From: Oscillospiraceae bacterium UBA4632
Lineage (GTDB): Bacteria; Bacillota; Clostridia; Oscillospirales; Oscillospiraceae
Reading direction: 5' to 3'
Assembly (NCBI GenBank): GCA_002405995.1
Contig: DHMW01000031.1
Coordinates: 1,514 to 11,572, forward strand
DNA: 10,059 bases
How positions within the stretch are numbered: the stretch's first letter is position 1; each line of letters begins with the position of its first letter. Shown piece after piece: positions 1-5,773 of the stretch. The notes below the pieces were generated by a model, which saw nothing but the letters and a program-made list of their open reading frames with translations, had not been told where the DNA came from and did no database searches. Made by a program: the position numbers and the translations under genes.

Positions 1-12
1 CAGCGATAAAAC

Positions 13-35
13 AACGGACTGACTGGCCGTTTTAT
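13..35 (+). terminator. Weak terminator-like hairpin at left edge
   Basis: AACGG (13-17) can pair with CCGTT (27-31) around a 9-nt loop, followed by TTAT. This could end transcription of an element gene lying left of the window; one frame closes with TGA at 20-22, which would fit the tail of such a gene (perhaps an excisionase, by analogy with xis-int order). The stem is short and the U-tract poor, so this is tentative. Confidence 0.22.
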
Positions 36-60
36 GATCTCAGAAGAACAGGAGGTTTCA

Positions 61-1281
61 TTGACAACGCGAAAAACAAAAGGAGCCAAGGGAGGCGGCA
101 CGATCCGCCAACGCCCTGATGGACGCTGGGAGGCACGCTATACCCTTGGTATTAATCCCGGAACGGGAAAGCAGATCCAAAAATCCGTCTACGGCAAGAC
201 GCAGAAGGAGGTAAGACAAAAGCTCACGGCGATCACCGCAGAGATTGACAGCGGAACGTATATCCCACAGGATAAGACAACACTCGAACAATGGCTTAAT
301 ATCTGGCTGGACGAATACATGGGCGATAAAAAATACGGTACAATACGGAATTACAAAATCGCCTGTAAATATCACATCATTCCGTACATAGGCAAATACC
401 GATTGTCTGACCTGAAGCCGCACATGATCCAAACCCTGTATAACCGACTTTATCGAGGCGAAGACGGTGAAAAATCGCTGTCAGCAAAGACCATCCGCAA
501 TGTGCACGGTGTCCTCAGCAAAGCACTGAATCAAGCAGTGTGGAATGAAATGATCCGCTCGAATCCGGCACAGTTGACCACTCTCCCACGCAAAGAGCAA
601 AAAGAAATTGAGACTCTTTCCGACAAGCAAATTCAACAGTTTTCAGTGTTGGTCGAACAGGACAGCTATCGTGCCATTTTGAAATTCATACTCTTCAGCG
701 GAGTAAGAGAGTCGGAAGCGATTGGCCTGACATGGGACTGTATCGATTTTGACCGCGGTACGATTCGCATTTATCATCAACTCTTGAAACGCACCAAAAA
801 GGCGGGCGGCTACACATTCGCTCCCTTAAAAAATGATAAAGAGCGCTTGCTGACACCACCACCGATGCTGATGAATATGTTGAAAGATCAGAAAAAAGAA
901 CAAGTACAGCAACGTATGAAAGCCGGCCCTGCGTGGCGTGGATGGCGCTCTACGGAAGAACAAAAAACTTGGTTCGTCTTCACAACGGAATTTGGCAATC
1001 ATTACTGCCCGCAAACGGTGTATGCTCACTTCAAGAAAATTGCAAAACAGATCGGAGCGGAAAAGGCAAATGTGCACAGTTTGCGTCACACTTACGCGGT
1101 CTTGTGCCTTCAAAATGGTGATGATGTAAAAACAGTGCAATCCAATCTTGGTCACGCGACAGCGGCATTCACTTTGGACGTATACGGTCACGTTTCGGAG
1201 AAGATGAAACAGGACAGTGCAAATCGAATGGAAGCCTATATGCAGCACACCATCTGTGGAAAGAAGCTGCAAAACGGTTAA
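61..1281 (+). CDS. int: Tyrosine recombinase / integrase of an integrative element
   Basis: Site-specific recombinase that would insert and excise the element to the left at the adjacent tRNA gene. I chose the TTG at 61 because GGAGG (51-55) sits 5 nt upstream; the in-frame ATG at 34 has no such site. The product is 406 aa, usual for Tn916/phage-type integrases. Residues about 12-55 (GGTIRQRPDGRWEARY and following) resemble an AP2-like arm-DNA-binding domain. Residues about 72-170 form the SAM-like core-binding domain. The catalytic domain follows with the complete set: Arg216 (SGVRESE), Lys257 (PLKND), His339 and Arg342 (HSLRH), His365 (LGHA) and nucleophile Tyr375 (DVYGHV). It is visibly more A/T-rich than the genes right of the tRNA, a sign of transfer. 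It should be an active enzyme; the exact element type (prophage or conjugative element) cannot be told from here. Confidence 0.95.
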   Translation: MTTRKTKGAKGGGTIRQRPDGRWEARYTLGINPGTGKQIQKSVYGKTQKEVRQKLTAITAEIDSGTYIPQDKTTLEQWLNIWLDEYMGDKKYGTIRNYKIACKYHIIPYIGKYRLSDLKPHMIQTLYNRLYRGEDGEKSLSAKTIRNVHGVLSKALNQAVWNEMIRSNPAQLTTLPRKEQKEIETLSDKQIQQFSVLVEQDSYRAILKFILFSGVRESEAIGLTWDCIDFDRGTIRIYHQLLKRTKKAGGYTFAPLKNDKERLLTPPPMLMNMLKDQKKEQVQQRMKAGPAWRGWRSTEEQKTWFVFTTEFGNHYCPQTVYAHFKKIAKQIGAEKANVHSLRHTYAVLCLQNGDDVKTVQSNLGHATAAFTLDVYGHVSEKMKQDSANRMEAYMQHTICGKKLQNG

Positions 1282-1300
1282 AGGGTCAGATAAAGGGTCA
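1279..1300 (+). repeat. Tandem direct repeat at integrase stop (possible arm-type sites)
   Basis: TAAAGGGTCA occurs at 1279-1288 and again at 1291-1300, a 12-bp period; the first copy contains the integrase stop codon. Short direct repeats between int and the attachment core are where integrases of this family bind with their N-terminal arm domain, so arm-type sites are the natural reading. The repeat is seen; the function is inference. Confidence 0.45.
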
Positions 1301-1303
1301 AAC

Positions 1304-1343
1304 AGAAAAAAAGAAGTCCAAAACCTTACGGTTTCAGACTTCT
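1304..1343 (-). terminator. Intrinsic terminator downstream of tRNA-Gln
   Basis: On the minus strand, AGAAGTC (1343-1337) pairs with GACTTCT (1318-1312), and inside it AAACC/GGTTT (1334-1330 with 1325-1321) closes a 4-nt loop, with a 2x2 internal mismatch. A run of seven U (1312-1306) follows. It starts just past the CCA end of the tRNA, so it ends that transcript. It has no U-run on the plus strand. Because it lies on the element side of the tRNA 3' end, it was probably supplied by the element on integration. Confidence 0.8.
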
Positions 1344-1346
1344 CAG

Positions 1347-1390
1347 TGGCAGCGGGAGAAGGATTCGAACCCTCACATACGGAGTCAGAG
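1347..1390. other. Putative attachment site (att) in the tRNA-Gln 3' half
   Basis: Integrases of this class commonly use the 3' half of a tRNA gene as the attachment core and restore the tRNA on integration. Here int ends 65 bp from the tRNA 3' end and points at it, while the tRNA is intact with its own promoter on the far side. The crossover therefore probably lies between the CCA end and the anticodon loop. The matching second copy would lie outside the window on the left, so the exact limits cannot be set. Confidence 0.5.
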
Positions 1391-1420
1391 TCCGCTGTGC
1401 TACCATTACACAATCCCGCT
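1347..1420 (-). tRNA. tRNA-Gln (anticodon CUG)
   Basis: Read on the minus strand, this is a full cloverleaf with encoded CCA. The acceptor stem is AGCGGGA with TCCCGCT, followed by discriminator G and CCA. The D arm contains AATGGTAGC. The anticodon stem GCGGA/TCCGT closes a loop CTCTGAC, placing the anticodon CTG at 1388-1386, which reads CAG codons for glutamine. The T arm GAGGG-TTCGAAT-CCTTC is standard. The gene is intact despite adjoining the mobile element and has a strong promoter upstream and a terminator downstream. Confidence 0.94.
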
Positions 1421-1452
1421 ATGTTCGTTGTTTCGCTCAGCGAACAAACACT

Positions 1453-1480
1453 ATTATAGCGAAGCAGCCGGATTTGTCAA
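1453..1480 (-). promoter_or_regulatory. Sigma-A promoter of tRNA-Gln
   Basis: On the minus strand, TTGACA (1480-1475) and TATAAT (1458-1453) are both perfect consensus hexamers with a 16-bp spacer. The start point would fall near 1446, some 25 nt before the mature tRNA. The leader contains a small inverted repeat, TTCGCT-GA-GCGAA. It lies on the host side, so tRNA expression does not depend on the element. Confidence 0.88.
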
Positions 1481-1539
1481 GAGGAAATTTTGCAAAAAAA
1501 GCAAAAAAGCAAATCCTGCAAAAGCGGGCGGCAGAGGAG

Positions 1540-1574
1540 AAAAAGCGTCCGCCGGCGCAGTGCCCGGCGGACGC
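1540..1574 (-). terminator. Strong intrinsic terminator after cls
   Basis: GCGTCCGCCGG (1545-1555) pairs perfectly over 11 bp with CCGGCGGACGC (1564-1574) around an 8-nt loop. On the minus strand five U (1544-1540) follow directly, only a few bases after the cls stop codon. The plus strand also has CCTCTTTTT after the stem, so it may insulate in both directions. Confidence 0.88.
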
Positions 1575-1582
1575 CCTCTTTT

Positions 1583-3136
1583 TCACATCCAGATCGCAAA
1601 CAGGCGCAGAAAAGGCTCGAACACGCGGCGCAGCCAGCTGCGGTGCTCCCACTCCTCCATCGTGACAAGATGGCTCTGCTCCACGATATGGTCCATATCC
1701 TCCAACAGCGCCTCGATCATCGGCGCGCCATACATCATCACGCCGCACTCAAAATGCAGCTCAAAGCTCCGGTAGTCCATATTGACCGAGCCGACAAACG
1801 CCGCCTCCCTGTCCACCATCACGCTCTTACTGTGCAGGAAGCCCGGCGTATAACGGTAAATCCTGACGTTATGCGCCAGCAGCTCGCCGAAGTAGGACTC
1901 TGCCACGAAGTCGGCATACCAGTGATCCGGCGTGCCCGGCATCATCAGCCGCACATCCACGCCGCCGTCTCCGGCGATGCAGAGCGCCCGCATGATGGTA
2001 TCATCCGGGATGAAATACGGCGTTGTGATATAGAGAAACCGCCTTGCGCCGGAGATCATCTGAACGAACACATCCTCCGCAGGATTGTCCGGATTGTTCT
2101 GCGGCCCGTCGGCAAACGGCTGACAGAAGCCCTCCGCCCGGACCGCTTCATGCGGGCGGTAGTAGTCGTGCTCATTGTGCATCACGCCGCCGAGATTCAC
2201 GCACATTTGGATAAACTGCGACGTCAAGCCCCAGGCGCCCTCTCCCTCAAGCCGCACGCCGGTATCCTTCCAGTAGCCAAAGCGGTCGATGAGGTTGGCG
2301 TATTCATCGGCGATGTTCACTCCGCCGGTATAGGCAATGCCGCCGTCGATGCATGCGATCTTGCGGTGGTCGCGGTAGTTGAAGTACAGGCGGTTGACAT
2401 ACTCGTGCACGGGGTTGAAAACAAGCACCTCCGCGCCGGCGCCGCGCAGGCGGTCGATCGTCTCGCCGGAGAAGCGCTTGATGTTGCCAAAATCGTCGAA
2501 GATGATCTTGACCTCCACGCCGGTGCGTGCCTTTTCGCACAGCAGCCGCTCCAGCTCATCCCACAGCCGCCCCTCGGCAAGAATAAAATACTCAAGGAAC
2601 ACGAAGCGCTCCGCCGCCCTGATGCGGTCAAGAATATCCTGCAGCAGCAGCGCTCCCTCCGGGAAGTAGGTCACGCGCGTGTTCTGGTAGAGCAGGAAGT
2701 CGCGGCGGCGCAGATAGTTCGCCGTGCGCGACCACAGCGGCAGCTGCCGTGCGAGCTTGTCGGCACACAGCTCGCTGCGCATGAGCGCGCTCTCCGGCTC
2801 GGGAACCGGGCGCTGCGCGGTCTGCGGCAGGTGGCGCTTCTGCGCCGCCCCGCCCCACAGGAACCACAGGATCAGCCCAACGACCGGCACGCTGAGGATC
2901 AGGATGAACCAGCCGAGCTTGTAGGAAAGGTCGCCCGGCATATTATAAATGTGGATCGCAGCAAACAGCGCGCCGATCTGCAGCACGCCGTATGCCAGCG
3001 CCATGTATTCCTCCAGAAAATGGGAGAGCAGCACCACAAGCAGGATCTGCGCCAGCACCAGCACCACGACCAGCGCGATGCGCAGCGCCGCGGAGATCCG
3101 CCGCTCCCCTTTTTGCTGAATGTGCAGTCTGCTCAC
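1583..3136 (-). CDS. cls: Cardiolipin synthase (PLD family)
   Basis: Membrane enzyme that joins two phosphatidylglycerols to give cardiolipin and glycerol. The 517-aa length is usual for bacterial Cls. The GTG start at 3136 is preceded by GGAGG with 5-nt spacing. Hydrophobic segments lie at about residues 16-40, 45-63 and 74-95; the last two look like the PLDc_N anchor (GVLQIGALFAA, then KLGWFILILSVPVVG). Both HKD active-site motifs are complete: HRKIACID (His257, Lys259, Asp264) with GGVNIADEY after it, and HSKSVMVD (His435, Lys437, Asp442) with GSVNMDYRS after it. The two-motif layout plus N-terminal anchors favours Cls over other PLD enzymes. It lies 50 bp after pncB on the same strand with no terminator between, so the two are probably cotranscribed; a functional link between NAD salvage and cardiolipin is not obvious. 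Confidence 0.93.
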   Translation of the reverse strand: MSRLHIQQKGERRISAALRIALVVVLVLAQILLVVLLSHFLEEYMALAYGVLQIGALFAAIHIYNMPGDLSYKLGWFILILSVPVVGLILWFLWGGAAQKRHLPQTAQRPVPEPESALMRSELCADKLARQLPLWSRTANYLRRRDFLLYQNTRVTYFPEGALLLQDILDRIRAAERFVFLEYFILAEGRLWDELERLLCEKARTGVEVKIIFDDFGNIKRFSGETIDRLRGAGAEVLVFNPVHEYVNRLYFNYRDHRKIACIDGGIAYTGGVNIADEYANLIDRFGYWKDTGVRLEGEGAWGLTSQFIQMCVNLGGVMHNEHDYYRPHEAVRAEGFCQPFADGPQNNPDNPAEDVFVQMISGARRFLYITTPYFIPDDTIMRALCIAGDGGVDVRLMMPGTPDHWYADFVAESYFGELLAHNVRIYRYTPGFLHSKSVMVDREAAFVGSVNMDYRSFELHFECGVMMYGAPMIEALLEDMDHIVEQSHLVTMEEWEHRSWLRRVFEPFLRLFAIWM

Positions 3137-3186
3137 AGCGTCCTCCCTTTCTCCGTCTGCATCCCGGTGCGCGAAAGCCGCAGCGT

Positions 3187-4638
3187 TCAGTCGTTCTTCT
3201 CGTTCAGCAGCCGCGTTTTGATATCGTAAAGCTTCTGCGAAAGATCAACATAATAGTTATGCGGGTTGTCAAAGCGCTTGACCTCGTCCCAGAGCGTATC
3301 GACCTGCTCGGCGCAGTATTTTCTGATCTCCTCGATGCCGGGGCGCTTGTAGACGAGCTTGCCCTGCTTGTAGATAGGCACGAGCAGCTCGCGCGCTTCG
3401 AAGTCGTAGACCTCCTTGCGCTTCCACGTGGCATCTGGGTCGAAGATCTCAATGTTCCGGCTGTCGTCCACCGTCTCGTCGTACACGCAGAGATAGTCGG
3501 CGATCGCCTTGCCGGTGTCGCGCCCGTAGAAGCGGTAGAGCTTCTTAAAGTGCGGGGTCGTGATCTTGCCGACATTCTCGCTGATCTTGATCTTGGGAAC
3601 GACGCTGCCGTCCTTGTCCTCTATCGCGACAAGCTTGTACACGCAGCCAAAGACCGGCTCGCTCTTGGCAGTGATCAGGCGCTCGCCGACGCCGAAGGCG
3701 TCGATCTTCGCATCCTGCATCCAGAGATCCTGGATAAGATACTCGTCGAGCGAGTTGGAGACCGTGATGGTGCATTCCGTCCACCCCGCCTCGTCGAGCA
3801 TTTTGCGCGCCTTGCGCGAAAGATATGCAATATCGCCGCTGTCCAGGCGGATGCCGCACTTTTTGATGCCAAGCGGCTTGAGTACATCGTTAAAAGCACG
3901 AATGGCGTTCGGAATGCCGGATTTGAGCGTATTGTAGGTATCGACCAGCAGCACGGCGTTATGAGGATAGTATCTGCAATAAGCGGCAAATGCTTCGTAC
4001 TCGCTGTCGAACATCTGCACCCAGGCGTGCGCCATCGTGCCGAGTGCGGGCGTGCCGTAGAGCTGGTCGGAGATCGTGCAGGCCGTGCCGCAGCAGCCGG
4101 CGATGTAGGCGGCGCGCGCGCCGTCGATGGCGGCGGCGGAGCCCTGTGCGCGGCGGGAGCCGAACTCCATCACCGCACGGCCCCTGGCGGCACGGACGAT
4201 GCGGTTTGCCTTCGTGGCGATCAGGCTCTGGTGGTTGACGGTCAGCAGCGCAAAGGTCTCGAGCAACTGCGCCTCGATCGCGGGCGCACGCACGACGACC
4301 ATCGGCTCCTTGGGAAAGACCGGCGTGCCCTCCGGCACGGCGTAAATGTCGCCGCTGAAGCGGAAATTGGCAAGATAGTCAAGGAACTCCTCGCAGAAGA
4401 TGCCCCTCCCGCGCAGATAGTCGATATCCTGCGCGTCAAAGTGCAGATCCTCGATGTAGTCGATCAGCTGATCGAGACCTGCCGCGATGGCATAGCCGCC
4501 GCCGTCTGGCACGGAACGGAAGTAAACGTCAAAATAAGTGATGCGATCCTGAAATCCGGCTTTCAAGTAACCATTGCCCATGGTCAGCTCATAAAAGTCG
4601 CAGAGCATGGTCATATTCAGCTTCTGGTCGGTCTTCAT
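3187..4638 (-). CDS. pncB: Nicotinate phosphoribosyltransferase
   Basis: Converts nicotinate, PRPP and ATP to nicotinate mononucleotide in the cytoplasm, the entry step of NAD salvage (Preiss-Handler route). The ATG at 4638 is chosen because GAGGTG lies just upstream and the conserved N-terminus (MTMLCDFYELTMGNGY) starts here; the 27-residue extension to 4719 would run across the promoter. The product is 483 aa, typical of the Gram-positive family. Family motifs: FYELTMGNGY (15-24), FGSRRAQG (159-166), GTMAHAW with His204, which should be the residue phosphorylated in this family, VDTYNTLKSG (232-241), RLDSGD (264-269) and FGVGERL (315-321). It heads the likely pncB-cls operon and is divergent from coaW, another cofactor-salvage gene. 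The family is clear; only regulation is uncertain. Confidence 0.94.
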   Translation of the reverse strand: MKTDQKLNMTMLCDFYELTMGNGYLKAGFQDRITYFDVYFRSVPDGGGYAIAAGLDQLIDYIEDLHFDAQDIDYLRGRGIFCEEFLDYLANFRFSGDIYAVPEGTPVFPKEPMVVVRAPAIEAQLLETFALLTVNHQSLIATKANRIVRAARGRAVMEFGSRRAQGSAAAIDGARAAYIAGCCGTACTISDQLYGTPALGTMAHAWVQMFDSEYEAFAAYCRYYPHNAVLLVDTYNTLKSGIPNAIRAFNDVLKPLGIKKCGIRLDSGDIAYLSRKARKMLDEAGWTECTITVSNSLDEYLIQDLWMQDAKIDAFGVGERLITAKSEPVFGCVYKLVAIEDKDGSVVPKIKISENVGKITTPHFKKLYRFYGRDTGKAIADYLCVYDETVDDSRNIEIFDPDATWKRKEVYDFEARELLVPIYKQGKLVYKRPGIEEIRKYCAEQVDTLWDEVKRFDNPHNYYVDLSQKLYDIKTRLLNEKND

Positions 4639-4657
4639 ATTCACCTCATAGTATCGC

Positions 4658-4677
4658 GGCGCGGGTCGTGCCGCGCC
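4658..4677 (-). promoter_or_regulatory. GC-rich hairpin in the pncB 5' leader
   Basis: GGCGCGG (4677-4671 on the minus strand) pairs with CCGCGCC (4664-4658) around a 6-nt loop. It sits between the predicted start point (about 4684) and the pncB ribosome binding site, about 10 nt upstream of it. There is no U-tract, so it is not a terminator. It may stabilise the mRNA or affect ribosome access; no known riboswitch class is recognisable in so short a leader. Confidence 0.5.
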
Positions 4678-4690
4678 TTGTGATAGCTGT

Positions 4691-4719
4691 ATTATAGCCC
4701 CCAGACGCCGATAAAGCAA
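4691..4719 (-). promoter_or_regulatory. Promoter of pncB-cls
   Basis: On the minus strand a perfect -10 TATAAT (4696-4691) is preceded by a weak -35 TTGCTT (4719-4714) at 17-bp spacing. Transcription would start near 4684, leaving a leader of about 45 nt. The poor -35 leaves room for activator dependence, but no operator for a known NAD-responsive regulator was recognised. Confidence 0.65.
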
Positions 4720-4748
4720 GGCTTTTGCGGCATTTCCTGTTTTTCGGC

Positions 4749-4777
4749 TTGACTTTCCCCGCCCTGTCCCCTATGAT
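4749..4777 (+). promoter_or_regulatory. Promoter of coaW
   Basis: TTGACT (4749-4754) and TATGAT (4772-4777) are separated by exactly 17 bp, each differing from consensus at one position. The start point would be near 4784, giving a leader of about 50 nt. It fires away from the pncB promoter; the two -35 boxes are 29 bp apart. Confidence 0.78.
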
Positions 4778-4833
4778 AAAGGGACTCAGCGCGCGTCTGC
4801 GCGCCGCAAAACAGAGAAACGGGGCATCTTACC

Positions 4834-5664
4834 ATGGGTGTTATCTTAGGGATCGATATCGGCGGCTCGAGCACAAAGATCGTCGGGCTTTCTCCGGAGC
4901 TTTCCGTCATCGGAATGCTCCGCGTGAAGGCGGAGGACCCGCTGACCTCGCTCTACGGCGCGATGGGCAACTTTCTTGCCACGCACGGTCTTCAGCTCTC
5001 CGATATCCGCCACATCGCCCTCACGGGCGTCGGCGCATCGTATGTGGACAGCGGCATTTACGGCGTAAAGACCATCAAGGTCGCGGAATTCCCGTCTGTC
5101 GGCACGGGCGGCCTGGCGCTCTCCGGAAAGGAACACGCGGTGGTCGTGAGCATGGGAACGGGTACCTCTTTTCTCTGGGCAAACAAAGGCGAGGAGGTGC
5201 GCCACCTCATCGGCAGCGGCGTGGGCGGCGGCACGCTCGCAGGCCTGAGCTCGCTGACGACAGGCGTGCACCAGTACGCGCTGATCCGCAAGCTGTGCCA
5301 GGACGGCGACCTGGACCACATCGACCTGACGGTCGGCGACCTATCTCGCGAGCAGGTGGGCAATCTGCCGCCCGAGGCAACGGCCGCCAACTTCGCCAAG
5401 CTCGCCGAGGATGCGACGCCGTCGGACAAGATGCTCGGCATCGTGAACCTTGTTCTGCAGTCCATCGGCACAATGTCGGTGCTGGCGTGCAAGTGCTGCG
5501 GAACAAACACGGTCGTGCTCACGGGCGCGCTGACGATGCTTCCCCCCGCGCGCAAAACCTTCGATCTTTTTGAAAAGCTCTACGGCGTGGAGTTCATCAT
5601 CCCCGAGAACGCAACCTTTGCCACCGCCATCGGCGCCGCGCTGTACAGCGTGCGGGAAAATTGA
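4834..5664 (+). CDS. coaW: Type II pantothenate kinase
   Basis: ATP-dependent kinase that phosphorylates pantothenate to 4'-phosphopantothenate, the first step of coenzyme A synthesis. The 276-aa length agrees with the staphylococcal type II enzyme. The fold is that of the acetate kinase/Hsp70/actin superfamily: phosphate-1 loop GIDIGGSSTK (6-15), AEF around Glu85 where the catalytic acid is expected, phosphate-2 segment VSMGTGTSFLW (105-115), GSGVGGGTLAGLSS (127-140) with the glycine-rich adenosine contact, and VVLTGAL (227-233). The ATG at 4834 is weakly supported by GGGG nine bases upstream, but the conserved N-terminus begins here. It has its own promoter and terminator, so it is monocistronic. 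A glucokinase/ROK or BadF-type ATPase is the nearest alternative, but the GVGGGT region and length favour PanK-II. Confidence 0.88.
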   Translation: MGVILGIDIGGSSTKIVGLSPELSVIGMLRVKAEDPLTSLYGAMGNFLATHGLQLSDIRHIALTGVGASYVDSGIYGVKTIKVAEFPSVGTGGLALSGKEHAVVVSMGTGTSFLWANKGEEVRHLIGSGVGGGTLAGLSSLTTGVHQYALIRKLCQDGDLDHIDLTVGDLSREQVGNLPPEATAANFAKLAEDATPSDKMLGIVNLVLQSIGTMSVLACKCCGTNTVVLTGALTMLPPARKTFDLFEKLYGVEFIIPENATFATAIGAALYSVREN

Positions 5665-5677
5665 CGCAATACTTCCC

Positions 5678-5714
5678 AAAAAGTGCTTACCAAATGGTGA
5701 GCACTTTTTGTTTT
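5678..5714 (+). terminator. Intrinsic terminator after coaW
   Basis: AAAAAGTGCTTACC (5678-5691) pairs with GGTGAGCACTTTTT (5696-5709) over 14 bp with one T-G wobble and an AAAT loop, followed by GTTTT. It begins 13 bp after the coaW stop and separates coaW from dinB. Confidence 0.9.
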
Positions 5715-5728
5715 CAAACACTTGTTCT
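5715..5728 (+). promoter_or_regulatory. Candidate LexA (SOS) box at the dinB promoter
   Basis: CAAACACTTGTTCT contains the half-sites AAAC and GTTC four bases apart. It matches the Gram-positive LexA box CGAACATATGTTCG at 10 of 14 positions, with the core AAC-N4-GTT intact. It overlaps the -35 hexamer of dinB, where a repressor would block transcription. dinB homologues are often, though not always, SOS-controlled in Firmicutes. The match is seen; regulation is inference. Confidence 0.42.
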
Positions 5729-5750
5729 ATTCCGCATTCTGTGGTACACT
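5722..5750 (+). promoter_or_regulatory. Promoter of dinB
   Basis: TTGTTC (5722-5727) and TACACT (5745-5750) are spaced by 17 bp, both weaker than consensus. The start point would be near 5757, leaving a very short leader before the GAGGTG ribosome binding site at 5762-5767. A modest promoter with an overlapping palindrome fits a repressible damage-response gene. Confidence 0.58.
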
Positions 5751-5773
5751 GTCCGTGAAGCGAGGTGAACGCG

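Noticed and set aside
1217..1459. 80-codon plus-strand frame across the tRNA
   Set aside because: The translation reads through the antisense strand of tRNA-Gln, giving a stock peptide (GEGFEPSHTES) seen wherever such tRNAs are translated.
1490..3229. 579-codon open frame on the plus strand
   Set aside because: It lies antisense to cls, whose product has both HKD motifs, and across the terminator at 1540-1574. The frame has no recognisable domain; long antisense frames are common in GC-rich genes.
2992..4683. 563-codon open frame on the plus strand
   Set aside because: It is antisense to pncB and overlaps cls and pncB ends. The pncB frame has all family motifs, and this one has none and no ribosome binding site.
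4725..5573. 282-codon plus-strand frame overlapping coaW
   Set aside because: The arginine- and glycine-rich translation is an out-of-frame shadow of coaW and begins upstream of the coaW promoter.
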